DNA of 64,000 nucleotides from an uncultured Cohaesibacter sp. (GCF_963662805.1 NZ_OY759869.1:529501-593500); one strand, 5' to 3'; shown: positions 42,316 to 52,404, counted from the first letter of the stretch. The notes: generated by a model from the letters alone, not told the origin. Program-made: numbers and translations.

Positions 42316-43113
42316 TCAGCTGTTTTTCGCTTTCTGCAGGGTGTGCTGGATGTGCCGACGGATGGTTTCGTTGGCCGCGATCAGGGAGCCGGTCTCGAGC
42401 ACCTTGTCGCCGCCGTTGATGTCGGTAACGAAGCCACCGGCCTCGCGCACCATCAGGACGCCAGCGGCGATGTCCCACGGGCTCAGCCATTCTTCCCAGT
42501 GACCATCGAAACGGCCCGCCGCGACATAGGCGAGATCGAGAGAGGCGGCACCCATGCGACGCAGGCCCGAGACCTCGTTCATCATGGCTTCGAGCTGGGT
42601 CAGATATTGCTTGTGCTTGCCACGGCCAAGATGGGGCACACCGGTTCCGAGCACGCAATCGTGGAAATCATCACGGGCGGCAACACGCATCCGGCGGTCA
42701 TTGTGGAAGGCGCCACGGCCACGCTCGGCGACGAACAGATCGTCTGTGGCGGGGTTGTAGATGACGCCTGCAATGATCTTGTCTTCATGTTCCAGGGCGA
42801 TAGAAATGGCAAAGAAGGGAATGCCGTGCAGGAAGTTGGTGGTGCCATCGAGCGGGTCGACGATCCAGCGGTGGCTCTTGTCGATGCCCACTTCCTCGCC
42901 GCTTTCCTCCATCAGGAAGCCGAAGTTCGGGCGGGCTTTTCTCAGCTCTTCCTTGATGGTCTTCTCGGCCTGCAGGTCGGCATTGGAGACGAAATCGCCC
43001 GGGCCTTTGCGCGAGATCTGCAGGTTTTCGAGCTCGCCAAAGTCGCGAGCGAGGCGGCGGCCTGCCTTGAGAGCGGCCTGAACCATGACATTGAGGAGAG
43101 CTGAGCGGGCCAT
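42316..43113 (-). CDS. Inositol monophosphatase family protein (SuhB-like)
   Basis: 265 aa from ATGGCCCGCTCAGC. The metal and catalytic motifs are present: EESGEE (first acidic motif), WIVDPLDGTTNFLHG, and WDIAAGVLMVREAGG near the end. It hydrolyses inositol-1-phosphate or related sugar phosphates and in some bacteria also assists rRNA transcription. It sits next to efp as in many Rhizobiales. Confidence 0.9.
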   Translation of the reverse strand: MARSALLNVMVQAALKAGRRLARDFGELENLQISRKGPGDFVSNADLQAEKTIKEELRKARPNFGFLMEESGEEVGIDKSHRWIVDPLDGTTNFLHGIPFFAISIALEHEDKIIAGVIYNPATDDLFVAERGRGAFHNDRRMRVAARDDFHDCVLGTGVPHLGRGKHKQYLTQLEAMMNEVSGLRRMGAASLDLAYVAAGRFDGHWEEWLSPWDIAAGVLMVREAGGFVTDINGGDKVLETGSLIAANETIRRHIQHTLQKAKNS

Positions 43114-43281
43114 GTTGACGGGTCCTGGCTGGCTGGCGCTGATATCAGGCGGCTCCGGTTTTGGACCGGATTTCGCAAAGCGCACAGGTGAGATAAACGG
43201 AACGTGCCGGATCGGATCCGGCACGCACATAAAGGGGCAGATCAGTCACTGCCCGTTTGGTTGTCTGTCGTTCGCGGCTGA

Positions 43282-43845
43282 TCAGTCAGCGCGTTTGACG
43301 TAGGTGATTTCGTTGGTGTCGACCACGATCTTCTCACCGGTGGTGATGAAGGGGGGCACCATGCAACGCACGCCGTTGTCGAGCAGTGCGGGCTTGTAGG
43401 AAGACGACTGGGTCTGGCCCTTGATGGTCGGCTCGGTTTCGGTGACTTCGAGGGTCACCTGGTCGGGCAGATCGATGCCGATCGGACGCTCTTCATAAAG
43501 CTCCACAACCACGGCCATGCCATCCTGAAGGAAGGCTGCGCGTTCGCCGACAAAGTCCTTGTTCAGTTCGAGCTGTTCGTAGGATTCGGTGTCCATGAAC
43601 ACGAGGTTTTCGCCTTCTTCATAAAGGAAGGTGAAGTCTTTCTGCTCGAGGCGGACACGCTCGACCGTTTCGGATGCGCGGAAGCGTTCGTTGAGCTTGC
43701 GGCCATCGATCAGGTTTTTCAGTTCGACCTGAGCGAAGGCACCGCCTTTGCCCGGCTTGACGGCGTTGACCTTGACTGCAACCCAAATGGTGCTCTGATG
43801 CTCGATCACGTTGCCGGGACGGATTTCGTTGCCGTTGATTTTCAT
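43282..43845 (-). CDS. efp: Translation elongation factor P
   Basis: 187 aa, normal length, starting MKINGNEIRPGN. The tip loop VKPGKGGAFAQ carries a Lys at position 33 that would be modified by EpmA-type enzymes. The OB domains end in GEKIVVDTNEITYVKRAD. It relieves ribosome stalling at polyproline. A start further upstream would add an unusual N-terminus and is not used. Confidence 0.96.
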   Translation of the reverse strand: MKINGNEIRPGNVIEHQSTIWVAVKVNAVKPGKGGAFAQVELKNLIDGRKLNERFRASETVERVRLEQKDFTFLYEEGENLVFMDTESYEQLELNKDFVGERAAFLQDGMAVVVELYEERPIGIDLPDQVTLEVTETEPTIKGQTQSSSYKPALLDNGVRCMVPPFITTGEKIVVDTNEITYVKRAD

Positions 43846-44080
43846 AACAAGCCATCTTGCTAGCAGAAAGCGGGCCACAATGGCTGCGGCTGATCTGCTT
43901 CATTAAAGTCCATGATTGGGTCCGCAAGTAGCAGTTCTGCCACGGCGCTGCGGACGGGTGCCTTCTAGGACCATATTCAAACGCCTTTTGCAAGGCTTTT
44001 GGCAGATATTTCGGCGCAAAAAGGCGGGATTGCGTTAATCGCGGAAGCTCTAGCCGCGCTTTCTGGTTGCCGGATGGGGT

Positions 44081-45169
44081 CTACCAGAGCGATTTCCGAC
44101 TGAGCGCTGCCAGTGCCTTGTCCTTGTCCGGTTTGGCAAGTTTGACATAAAAATCCTCGAGCCAGTCGTCATGTTTGCCGGCCCGTTTCGACAGGAGATA
44201 ATATTCTGCTGCCTTGATCGGTTCGGGTGGCGCGCCATAGCCGCGGGCAAGAATGCGGGCGAGGCGGTTCTGGGCGAGAACATGACCGGCCTTGGCGGCC
44301 TGTTCGATCCAGGCCTTTGCGTTGTCATAATCCTGCGTGACACCCTTGCCGGAAAACAGCATCAAGCCATATTCAAGCTGAGCGTCGGAAAAGCCGTTTT
44401 TCGCGGCCTGAAGCATCCAGTAGGCGGCCTGGTCGTCTTTGGGGGTCGGGAAGAATTTCGAGCGATAGAGGTTGGCAAGCGTATATTGCGCGTCCGGTAG
44501 GCCCTGATTGGCCGATTTGGTCAGCAGATCCATCGCCTTGGTCATGTCCTGACGCACCAACTGGCCTTCGAGATAAATCAGGCCGAGGTTGAACTGGGCA
44601 TGCTTCTGCCCTTGGGCAGCTGCCTTCTCGAACAGGTCGAGGGCCTTCTTCAGGTCCTTGTCGACACCCTGTCCGCGCGCATGCATCAGGCCGAGGGCAA
44701 ATTGCGCTTCGGCATTGTTATCATCGGCGGCAAGCTTGAACCAGTTGGCGGCTTCCTTGATGTCCTGATCGACACCAAGACCGCGGTAGTATAGCTCGCC
44801 GAGCAGGGTCTGGGCGGCGGCGTCTCCTCCACCCGCCAGTTTGATGGCGAAGTCGAAGGCCGTCAGGTAATAGCCGCGCTGATAAGCCGAATAGGCCGCT
44901 TCACGCGAGAGCTGAAGCCTCGGTACATCGAAGGGATTGTCGGAGGTGGCCGGGTTGGGAAGCTCTTCCTTGCTTTCCATCGTGGTGGTCGACTGGGACT
45001 TGGGCGGGTCTTCCGGCGTGATCTCGATGACGTTGGTCAGCTTGCCTTCCTCGGCGGCAAAGGCAGGGCTGCTCAGCAGGGCACAGGTCAGCACCAGCAT
45101 GGCCCGACTGAGGGCGCGTTGGGGCTGGTTGGCACGTGCAGTGTGTCGATCAATGAAACGGGCCTTCAC
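44081..45169 (-). CDS. Exported Sel1-repeat (TPR-like) protein
   Basis: 362 aa with a signal peptide ending near SSPAFAAEE; the true start may be the Met ~23 residues in. At least six Sel1 repeats are visible (AAQTLLGELYYRGLGVDQD, AEAQFALGLMHARGQGVDKD, HAQFNLGLIYLEGQLVRQD, AQLEYGLMLFSGKGVTQDYD). Such periplasmic solenoids mediate protein contacts, often in envelope or polysaccharide regulation. Partner unknown. Confidence 0.88.
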   Translation of the reverse strand: MKARFIDRHTARANQPQRALSRAMLVLTCALLSSPAFAAEEGKLTNVIEITPEDPPKSQSTTTMESKEELPNPATSDNPFDVPRLQLSREAAYSAYQRGYYLTAFDFAIKLAGGGDAAAQTLLGELYYRGLGVDQDIKEAANWFKLAADDNNAEAQFALGLMHARGQGVDKDLKKALDLFEKAAAQGQKHAQFNLGLIYLEGQLVRQDMTKAMDLLTKSANQGLPDAQYTLANLYRSKFFPTPKDDQAAYWMLQAAKNGFSDAQLEYGLMLFSGKGVTQDYDNAKAWIEQAAKAGHVLAQNRLARILARGYGAPPEPIKAAEYYLLSKRAGKHDDWLEDFYVKLAKPDKDKALAALSRKSLW

Positions 45170-45279
45170 GGATGGCGTCCTCGCTGCCAGAACTTCAATA
45201 AAGAGGAGACAATCTCTCGCGTGGTAAAATGGCCCGGAAATTGGACCATTCTATGATCGGCGGGATGGATCTTTCAGCC

Positions 45280-45912
45280 TCACTCGCTGGCACCGGCTGC
45301 CAGCAGGGCACAGGCCTCGCGAACAGCGGCTTCAGGGCCCTGCTCATGATCCCAGATCGCTTCACGCAAGGCGATGAATTCGATGCCGAGGCTGGAGACC
45401 GTCTCGCATTCGCTGAGGTCCGAGCCGCCGATGATCACAGCAGGGACTTCAAACATGCTTGCCCACCAACCGGCCATTTCGAGTGACTTGTCATGGATGG
45501 TTTCCTCGGTGGGGGCATCAAGACGACCGAACATGATGTAGTCGATGCCGCTCTCGCCGATTTCCATGGCTGAATGGCGTTTGTTGCCACCCTCGGTGCC
45601 AAGCATGAAGCGACCGTCATAATCCTCGACGGCTGCTTCGAGCTCGGCGAGGTCGCCGGAGATATGCAGGCCATCACACTTGGCTCTGCCTGCAACCCGC
45701 GAGTCACCGCGCAGAACGACCGCGATGTCCCGCTTCTGGGCCATCGGGGTGATTGTCTGGGCGATTTTCTGCAGTTCGCTGTCGTGCTGGGCGTCGCAAT
45801 CGATGAGGAGGGCGGCAATTTCGCCGCCGTTCATGGCTGCTTCCAAGTCGGCGGGAAAGCTTTCCAGATCAATATGTCTGGGGGTGACGAGATAAATCTG
45901 GGTTGGCTCCAT
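45280..45912 (-). CDS. ThiE-like protein of the rhizobial type
   Basis: 210 aa from ATGGAGCCAACC. It resembles the thiamine-phosphate synthase fold: LYLVTPR-like start IYLVTPRHIDLESF, the strand AALLIDCDA, CDGLHISGD and the phosphate loop region PAVIIGGSDL. Residue agreement with true ThiE is low in the middle, so catalytic function is doubtful; it is a conserved neighbour of pgk in Rhizobiales. Confidence 0.7.
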   Translation of the reverse strand: MEPTQIYLVTPRHIDLESFPADLEAAMNGGEIAALLIDCDAQHDSELQKIAQTITPMAQKRDIAVVLRGDSRVAGRAKCDGLHISGDLAELEAAVEDYDGRFMLGTEGGNKRHSAMEIGESGIDYIMFGRLDAPTEETIHDKSLEMAGWWASMFEVPAVIIGGSDLSECETVSSLGIEFIALREAIWDHEQGPEAAVREACALLAAGASE

Positions 45913-46059
45913 GACGAGACCTGCTTCTTGTTGGTTGTTTTGGTTCAGCACAGATATCGCGCAAAGGTGACCGGGTGCAAGGGGATCGTTGGCGGGAGCA
46001 GAAAAAATGCGCCGATCGGGTGACCGGCGCATCAATTTTTGCGTCAAATTGTGCTGAAA

Positions 46060-47259
46060 TCAGGCTTTGAGGACTTCGACGCCCGGCAGAGCCTTGCCTT
46101 CCATCCATTCGAGGAAGGCACCACCAGCGGTGGAGATGTAGGAGAAGTCGTCATAGACGCCAGCGTGGTTGAGTGCTGCAACGGTGTCGCCGCCACCGGC
46201 AACAGAGGTCAGTTTGCCAGCTTTGGTCTGTTCTGCAGCGGCTTTGGCGGCTGCAACGGTTGCGGTGTCGAACGGTGCGATCTCGAAGGCGCCAAGCGGG
46301 CCGTTCCAGACCACGGTGTTGGCTTTCTCGATCCAGGCAACGACGGCTTCAACGGATTTCGGTCCAACGTCGAGCATCATGCCGTCAGCAGGAACGCTGT
46401 CCACGTCAAGCACGTCATAGGCAGCGCCTGCTGCGAATTCCTTGGCGACAAGAGCGTCGACCGGCAGGATGATCTCGCAGCCGATTTCCTTGGCTTTTGC
46501 CATGATGCGGTTTGCAGTTTCCGCAAGGTCGTGTTCGCACAGGGACTTGCCGACACCCTTGCCCTGAGCAGCAAGGAAGGTGTTGGCCATGCCGCCGCCG
46601 ATGACGAGGCCGTCGACCTTGGTGATCAGGTTTTCAAGAAGGTCAATCTTGGTGGAGACCTTCGCGCCGCCGACAACGGCCAGAACCGGGCGGTTCGGGT
46701 TGCCAAGGGCGGAATCGAGGGCTTCGAGTTCCTGCTGCATGGTGCGGCCTGCAACGGCAGGCATGTGATGGCAGAGACCTTCGGTGGAAACGTGGGCGCG
46801 GTGGGACACCGAGAAGGCGTCAGCCACGAGCAGATCGCCATTTGCGCCGAGCTGGGCTGCGAATTCGGGATCGTTCTTTTCTTCGCCCTTGTAGAAACGG
46901 GTGTTCTCGAGCACCAGTACGTCACCGTCGGCCATGTTGTCGATGGCTGCCTTGGCGACTTCGCCGATGCAGTCTTCGGCAAAGCCGACCGGCATGCCGA
47001 GCGCCTTGGACAGGGCCGGGACAACCTGTTTGAGGGACATTTCGGGCACTTTTTCGCCTTTGGGGCGACCGAAGTGGGCGAGGATGATGACCTTGCCACC
47101 CTTTTCGGAGATTTCCGTGAGAGTCGGCACGATGCGGTCGAGGCGTGTGCTGTCGGTGACTTCGCCGTTTTTCATCGGCACGTTCAGGTCGACGCGGACG
47201 AGGACGCGCTTGCCGCTGAGTTCGACATCATCAAGGGTTTTGAAATTGCTAGCAGCCAT
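46060..47259 (-). CDS. pgk: Phosphoglycerate kinase
   Basis: 399 aa from ATGGCTGCTAGC. Typical features: VLVRVDLNVPMKNGEV, ILAHFGRPKG, LLVADAFSVSHRAH (Ala-His in place of the more usual end), VVGGAKVSTKIDLL and the nucleotide site SVAGGGDTVAAL. It makes 3-phosphoglycerate and ATP in glycolysis and runs backwards for gluconeogenesis. It follows gap by 170 bp with a hairpin between. Confidence 0.97.
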   Translation of the reverse strand: MAASNFKTLDDVELSGKRVLVRVDLNVPMKNGEVTDSTRLDRIVPTLTEISEKGGKVIILAHFGRPKGEKVPEMSLKQVVPALSKALGMPVGFAEDCIGEVAKAAIDNMADGDVLVLENTRFYKGEEKNDPEFAAQLGANGDLLVADAFSVSHRAHVSTEGLCHHMPAVAGRTMQQELEALDSALGNPNRPVLAVVGGAKVSTKIDLLENLITKVDGLVIGGGMANTFLAAQGKGVGKSLCEHDLAETANRIMAKAKEIGCEIILPVDALVAKEFAAGAAYDVLDVDSVPADGMMLDVGPKSVEAVVAWIEKANTVVWNGPLGAFEIAPFDTATVAAAKAAAEQTKAGKLTSVAGGGDTVAALNHAGVYDDFSYISTAGGAFLEWMEGKALPGVEVLKA

Positions 47260-47385
47260 TGGGATTATCCTGTGGTCTGTCCGATGGAGGATCGGAATTG
47301 GTATCGCGAATAGAAAAGGCGCTGTCCGGACCAAAAACCGTTGGCCGGTTTTGTCTCGCAAACAGCGCCTTCTTTATCGTCAGAT

Positions 47386-47409
47386 CCCTGTCAGGCTGGC
47401 CTGACAGGG
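47386..47409 (-). promoter_or_regulatory. Strong hairpin between gap and pgk
   Basis: CCCTGTCAGG-CTGG-CCTGACAGGG is a perfect 10-bp stem with a 4-nt loop, 20 bp after gap. It lacks a T-run in either direction, so it more likely stabilises or separates mRNA than terminates. Confidence 0.6.
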
Positions 47410-47429
47410 TGGGCGTTGAGGTCGCCTGA

Positions 47430-48437
47430 TTAGATGAGTTTTGCCATCGCAACCGCGGTGTCACCCATGCGGTTGGAGAAGCCCCATTCGTTGTCGTACC
47501 AGCTCAGGATACGAACCATGCGGCCGTCCATGACTTTGGTCTGATCCATGTGGAAGATGGAAGAGTGCGGGTCATGGTTGAAGTCGGTGGAAACGTTCGG
47601 CAGTTCGGTGTAGCCGAGGATGCCTTTGAGTTCGCCGTCGGCAGCTGCTTTGATGGCTGCGTTGACTTCTTCAACGGTGGTGTCTTTTTTGGCTTCGAAG
47701 ACCAGGTCAACAACAGATACGTTCGGGGTCGGAACGCGGATTGCAACGCCGTCCAGTTTGCCAGCCAGTTCCGGAAGAACCAGACCAACAGCTTTAGCAG
47801 CACCGGTGGAGGTCGGGATCATGGACAGGGCAGCAGCGCGGGCGCGATACAGATCTTTGTGCATGGTATCGAGGGTCGGCTGATCACCAGTGTAGGAGTG
47901 AATGGTGGTCATGAAACCCTTTTCGATGCCAACAGCTTTGTTGAGGGCATAGGCAACCGGAGACAGGCAGTTGGTGGTGCAGGAAGCGTTGGAGACAACG
48001 AGGTCTTCTGCAGTCAGGCTGTCGTGGTTCACGCCGAACACGATGGTTTTGTCAGCGCCGGAAGCCGGAGCAGAAACCAGAACGCGTTTTGCACCAGCGG
48101 TCAGGTGCATGGAAGCTTTTTCTTTGGCGGTGAAGATGCCGGTGCATTCCATTGCAACGTCAACACCGAGCTCGCCCCAAGGCAGTTCTTCTGGGTTGCG
48201 GATGGCGGTTACCTTGATCGGACCACGGCCAACGTCGATGGTGTCGCCGTCAACGGTAACGGTGCCAGGGAATTTGCCATGTACGGAGTCAAAACGAACC
48301 AGGTGGGCGTTGGTTTCAACCGGGCCCAAATCGTTGATCGCAACGACTTCGATGTCGGTACGGCCGGATTCGACAATTGCACGCAGTACGTTTCGACCAA
48401 TACGACCGAAACCATTGATCGCTACTTTTACAGTCAT
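47430..48437 (-). CDS. gap: Glyceraldehyde-3-phosphate dehydrogenase
   Basis: 335 aa from ATGACTGTAAAAGTAGC. NAD-binding start VKVAINGFGRIGRNVLRA, catalytic VSNASCTTNCLSPVAYAL with the active Cys, and the STGAAKAVGLVLPEL loop. Asp in AINDLGPVETNAH region points to NAD preference. It oxidises glyceraldehyde-3-phosphate and is part of the tkt-gap-pgk central-carbon cluster. Confidence 0.97.
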   Translation of the reverse strand: MTVKVAINGFGRIGRNVLRAIVESGRTDIEVVAINDLGPVETNAHLVRFDSVHGKFPGTVTVDGDTIDVGRGPIKVTAIRNPEELPWGELGVDVAMECTGIFTAKEKASMHLTAGAKRVLVSAPASGADKTIVFGVNHDSLTAEDLVVSNASCTTNCLSPVAYALNKAVGIEKGFMTTIHSYTGDQPTLDTMHKDLYRARAAALSMIPTSTGAAKAVGLVLPELAGKLDGVAIRVPTPNVSVVDLVFEAKKDTTVEEVNAAIKAAADGELKGILGYTELPNVSTDFNHDPHSSIFHMDQTKVMDGRMVRILSWYDNEWGFSNRMGDTAVAMAKLI

Positions 48438-48770
48438 GACCTTCTCCTGAATTTTATCCAGCCCGCCAAACAACAATTGCGGAAAGGGCCGGGCTTGCAC
48501 TTGGATCAACCAGAACGTTTTGCGCGCAGACTGCGGAAACAGGTTGGGCGAAAACGTTTCATTCGTTGGTGTGATGCTTTTCCGCGATCGTGGGATCGTG
48601 GCATTGCACTCGATGTGCGCTTGTTATCCGAGGGTAGATAAGGGCGCGTTGATTAATCTCATGATAGAGCGATTATATACTTTTGTCGTATGACAAATTG
48701 TCAGCTCTGACAAGCGAATTGGCAGGAGATTATAAAATTTTCCTGCCAATTCCTATCGTTATATGTGTTT
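48438..48770. other. Intergenic region between tkt and gap
   Basis: 333 bp without a supported gene. It contains an AT-rich part (about 48650-48770) just after the tkt stop, suited to a gap promoter and tkt terminator, but no clear stem-T-run was found. Confidence 0.4.
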
Positions 48771-50759
48771 TTACGCGTTTTTCAGCTTCTGGGTGACCTG
48801 AGCCACAACATTGTCGGCGGTGATGCCGAAATGTTCATAAAGCTCTTCGGCCGGACCAGAGGCGCCGAAGCCGGGCATGCCGATGAAAATGCCGTCGGAG
48901 CCGATGATGCGATCCCAGCCCATGCGCAGGGCTGCTTCAATGCCGACATTCACTTTGGCGGAGCCAAGGGTGTCTTTCTTGTAGTTGTCCGACTGAGCTT
49001 CGAAGAGTTCGAAGCAGGGAACGGACACTACGCGGGTTTTCACGCCCTGTGCCTCGAGGGTTTTCTGTGCGTCGAGTGCGATGCCGATTTCGGAGCCCGA
49101 TGCAAAGATCGAGACATCTGCATCACCATCACAATCGGACAGGACATAGGCACCACGACCGCAGAGGTTCTCTTCGGAATATTCGAGGCGAACCTGAGCC
49201 AGACCCTGACGGGTGAGGGCAAGAACGCTCGGAGCCTGGGCCTTGATGGCCAGTTCCCAGCACTCGGCGGTTTCCACGACGTCTGCAGGACGGAAAACCT
49301 GCATGTTCGGGATCGCGCGCAGGGAAGCCAGGGTTTCGACCGGCTGATGGGTCGGGCCGTCTTCGCCAAGACCGATGGAATCATGGGTCAGGACATAGAT
49401 GACGCGCTGTTCCATCAGGGCGGAGAGACGCATTGCACCGCGCATGTAGTCGGCAAAGACCAGGAAGGTGCCGCCGTAAGGAATGACGCCGCCATGCAGA
49501 GCCATGCCGTTCATGGCAGAGGCCATCACATGTTCGCGGATACCCCAGTTCATGTAGCGGCCGGAGAAATCATCGGCGGTGACAGAGACGGTTGCCGGGG
49601 TCTTGGTGTTGTTGGAACCGGTCAGGTCGGCAGAGCCGCCGATGGTTTCTGGCAGGGCTTCGTTGATGACGGTAAGAGCCATCTCGGATGCCTTGCGGGT
49701 TGCGACTTTTTTCGGGTCGGCAGCCAGTGCCTTTTTGTAGTCGGCCATGGCGTCGTCGAAGCTGGCGGGCAGATCACCGCGCATGCGACGTTCGAATTCC
49801 GCGCGCTGATCAGGATCGGCTGCTTCAAGACGTTTCTGCCATTCCTTGTGGGCGTGAGAGGCGTTGAGGCCTGCAATACGCCACGCGTCGAGAATGTCGG
49901 AGGGAACCTCGAACGGGCCGCTTTCCCAGCCAAGGGCTTCGCGGGTTGCCGCGATTTCGTCTTCGCCGAGCGGAGCGCCGTGCACTTTGGAGGTGCCAGC
50001 CTTGTTCGGGGAGCCGAAGCCGATGACGGTTTTGCAGGCGATGATCGTGGGCTTGTCGCTCTTCTGAGCGGCTTCGATGGCGGTCGCGATTGCATCCTGA
50101 TCATGGCCATCGATCGAATCGGTGTTCCAGTTGCAGGCGCGGAAGCGAGCCAGCTGGTCGGTGGAGTCGGACACGGTCACGGCACCGTCGATGGTGACGT
50201 TGTTGTCATCCCACAGAAGGATCAGCTTGTTGAGCTTGAGGTGGCCTGCAAGGGCAATCGCTTCCTGGCTGATGCCTTCCATGAGGCAGCCGTCACCGGC
50301 GAGCGCATAGGTATAGTGATCAACGAGATCCTCGCCGAACTGGGCGGCCATCAGCTTTTCGGTGATTGCCATGCCAACCGCGTTGGCAATGCCCTGACCG
50401 AGCGGGCCTGTGGTGGTTTCGATGCCTGAAGCATGGCCATATTCAGGATGACCGGCGGTCTTGGCGCCGAGCTGGCGGAAGTTGGCCAGATCATCCATGG
50501 TCATGTCTTCGTATCCGAGCAGGTGCAGCAGGGAATAAAGCAGCATGGATCCGTGGCCTGCGGAGAGAACAAAGCGGTCTCTATCCGCCCATTTCGGGGC
50601 CTTGGGATCAAATTTCATGAATTTGGTGAAGAGCACGGTCGCGATGTCTGCTGCTCCCATCGGGAGGCCAGGGTGACCGGACTTTGCTTTCTCAACGGCA
50701 TCCATTGCAAGAAAGCGGATCGCATGTGCCATGCGGGTCTGTTTTTCCATGTTGCTCAT
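48771..50759 (-). CDS. tkt: Transketolase
   Basis: 662 aa, normal length. The thiamine-diphosphate motif GDGCLMEGISQEA...LILLWDDNNVTIDG is complete, with the early SGHPGLPMGAADIA and the pyrimidine domain DSIGLGEDGPTHQPVE containing the conserved Glu-Asp-Gly. It moves two-carbon units in the pentose phosphate pathway. The start MSNMEKQTRMAHAIRF is preferred; ATG at the fourth codon is also possible. Confidence 0.97.
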   Translation of the reverse strand: MSNMEKQTRMAHAIRFLAMDAVEKAKSGHPGLPMGAADIATVLFTKFMKFDPKAPKWADRDRFVLSAGHGSMLLYSLLHLLGYEDMTMDDLANFRQLGAKTAGHPEYGHASGIETTTGPLGQGIANAVGMAITEKLMAAQFGEDLVDHYTYALAGDGCLMEGISQEAIALAGHLKLNKLILLWDDNNVTIDGAVTVSDSTDQLARFRACNWNTDSIDGHDQDAIATAIEAAQKSDKPTIIACKTVIGFGSPNKAGTSKVHGAPLGEDEIAATREALGWESGPFEVPSDILDAWRIAGLNASHAHKEWQKRLEAADPDQRAEFERRMRGDLPASFDDAMADYKKALAADPKKVATRKASEMALTVINEALPETIGGSADLTGSNNTKTPATVSVTADDFSGRYMNWGIREHVMASAMNGMALHGGVIPYGGTFLVFADYMRGAMRLSALMEQRVIYVLTHDSIGLGEDGPTHQPVETLASLRAIPNMQVFRPADVVETAECWELAIKAQAPSVLALTRQGLAQVRLEYSEENLCGRGAYVLSDCDGDADVSIFASGSEIGIALDAQKTLEAQGVKTRVVSVPCFELFEAQSDNYKKDTLGSAKVNVGIEAALRMGWDRIIGSDGIFIGMPGFGASGPAEELYEHFGITADNVVAQVTQKLKNA

Positions 50760-51323
50760 GAACTCTGCTTCTGGGATTTCAAACTAGCGGATTCGGATAT
50801 GTGCATTGCTTACGGTTGCTCACGTCCAGAATCGCTGTCGAATTCTATCAAGTTACACAGGAACTGCCTTGCCACGTCGCAAGCCCGGCAGACAGAGGCT
50901 GATACAAACGCCCTGACATTTATCATTAGTGGGGCGTAAGTCAACGTGAACCTGCCGGACTTAAGGCGAAAAGTTCTACTTTCGACTAATGGAGTATTCC
51001 TCTGTGGACGGGAGCTGTTGACGAATGGGGCCCATTGACGCGCTATATGGAAGTCTCCTAGATTCGAAATGTTCGGCTGCGTTTGGCGACTCATGGGCTG
51101 TGGATTTGCAGATTTCTGACCAAATTGGTGTCAAGAAATGAGACCGCCTCGATCACTCGTGAGGGATCTTGCGAGCGATCAAATGCGCAATGTGACTTGG
51201 GTTGATGTTTATTTGACCACTTTGTCGCCATCCGTCGGCCTTTGTGATGCGGTTCCATGATGATCCGGTCTCCTGTAGGCTTTGACCTGACGGCAAAGGG
51301 GGATTGGTCATTTTGGGGGTGTA
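50760..51323. other. Divergent intergenic region tkt / DUF4164 gene
   Basis: 564 bp without a supported gene, between divergent operons. TTGACG-like boxes occur near 51017-51045, but no promoter can be fixed. No RNA gene was recognised. Confidence 0.4.
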
Positions 51324-51605
51324 ATGGGTGAAAAGCCTGGGGTGAGTGAGGCCCTGGTCCGACTGGATCGGGCCATAGCTGCCCTCGAAGAGGCGGTTGA
51401 CAAGCAGCAGGAAAAGGCCTTGTCGGTCAAAACGCTTCGCGGAGATCTGCAGCGGCTTAGTGCGGAGCGGTCGGATTTGACGACCTCTCTTGAGCAAGCG
51501 CAGAGCCGCTCGGAAAAGCTCGAGAGCGCCAACGTGGAAGTATCCCGGCGCCTTGGAGCTGCCATGGAATCGGTTCGGGCCGTGCTGGAACAGCATGGAG
51601 GATAG
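51324..51605 (+). CDS. Small coiled-coil protein, DUF4164-like
   Basis: 93 aa, almost entirely one long coiled coil (RLDRAIAALEEAVDKQQEKA, LRGDLQRLSAERSDLTTSLE). In Rhizobiales a DUF4164 protein of this size normally precedes zapA, as here. It may work with ZapA at the division ring, but its role is not established. Confidence 0.8.
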   Translation: MGEKPGVSEALVRLDRAIAALEEAVDKQQEKALSVKTLRGDLQRLSAERSDLTTSLEQAQSRSEKLESANVEVSRRLGAAMESVRAVLEQHGG

Positions 51606-51742
51606 GCTCGAGTGACGAGACAGGGTGCCTGTCTTGGAACGGTCAGGATGAGCCAGAAAGATCAAGCCATTTCGCAGCGATCGGGTTGCGCGATAGGCCG
51701 TGTAGCGCATTTGGCGCGACTTTGAAGTGACCGGAGAAGCAT

Positions 51743-52102
51743 ATGGTGCAGGTCAGCGTCAGCATCAACGGGCGTGCCTACCGCATGGCCTGTGAAGATG
51801 GTCAGGAAGAGCATCTGTTGTCTTTGGCGCGTCAATTCGACGGTATCATTGTCGATCTTCGCGACAATTTCGGTGAAATCGGTGACCAGCGGCTGACTGT
51901 GATGGCGGGCATCATGGCGATGGACCAGCTTTCGGAAATGTCATCAAGGGTCGAGACGCTCTCCGAGGAAATCAAGGCGCTCCGCGATGCGCGGTATGCA
52001 GTGAAGGAAAAGAACGAGGGCGATCAGGAAGCACTGGCCCAGCGGATCGACAAGGCTGCGGAACAGCTTGAACGGCTTTCGAAAGTGCTGCTCGAGAGCT
52101 GA
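51743..52102 (+). CDS. zapA: Cell division protein ZapA
   Basis: 119 aa. The N-terminal domain VSVSINGRAYRMACEDGQE with LARQFDGIIVDLRDNFGEIG and the C-terminal coiled coil match ZapA. It binds FtsZ and bundles filaments at the Z-ring. 6S RNA and a cyclo-ligase gene follow, the conserved order. Confidence 0.92.
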   Translation: MVQVSVSINGRAYRMACEDGQEEHLLSLARQFDGIIVDLRDNFGEIGDQRLTVMAGIMAMDQLSEMSSRVETLSEEIKALRDARYAVKEKNEGDQEALAQRIDKAAEQLERLSKVLLES

Positions 52103-52204
52103 AAATGCATAGCTGATGTGCAAAGTCGGTTTTCTGCGAAAAGTTGATGGCCTCAATGTAAAGTCGCGCTGGAAATTCCGTATCGCGTCCTTTATATATG
52201 GGTC

Positions 52205-52365
52205 TCTGCTGCACTTCGCGTTAGAAGAAACTTATCCTCGGGGCCTTACTGATCCGAACGGGAGCTGGCGCTGATAGGGACCGTGGTCCTCTTCACCTGG
52301 CACCCACCTTAACTTAAGGTGTCCCAGGATCTGAAAAAACTTCGACGGTCGCTGCGGCATACCAT
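52205..52365 (+). ncRNA. ssrS: 6S RNA
   Basis: The segment between zapA and the cyclo-ligase gene contains 6S-type landmarks: CTCGGGGCCTTA, the central GATAGGGACCGTGG arm and CACCTGGCACCCACCTT...AAGGTGTCC. A TATATA box lies just before 52205. 6S RNA mimics an open promoter and holds sigma-70 RNA polymerase in stationary phase. The ends are estimated from the box and the following terminator. Confidence 0.75.
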
Positions 52366-52370
52366 TCAAG

Positions 52371-52404
52371 AGCGGTCTTCCTGCCAAGGTGGACCGCTTT
52401 TTTG
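52371..52404 (+). terminator. Terminator after 6S RNA
   Basis: AGCGGTC... and ...GACCGCT arms flank TTCCTGCCAAGGTG, followed by TTTTTT. Transcription of the cyclo-ligase gene beyond it would need read-through or its own promoter. Confidence 0.7.

Noticed and set aside
46039..47313. 424-aa open frame on the plus strand
   Set aside because: It lies exactly opposite pgk and reflects the codon bias of that gene; no family features.
47386..47409. Rho-independent terminator after gap
   Set aside because: The stem is perfect but no T-run follows in either direction.
48765..50429. 554-aa open frame on the plus strand
   Set aside because: Antisense shadow of transketolase.
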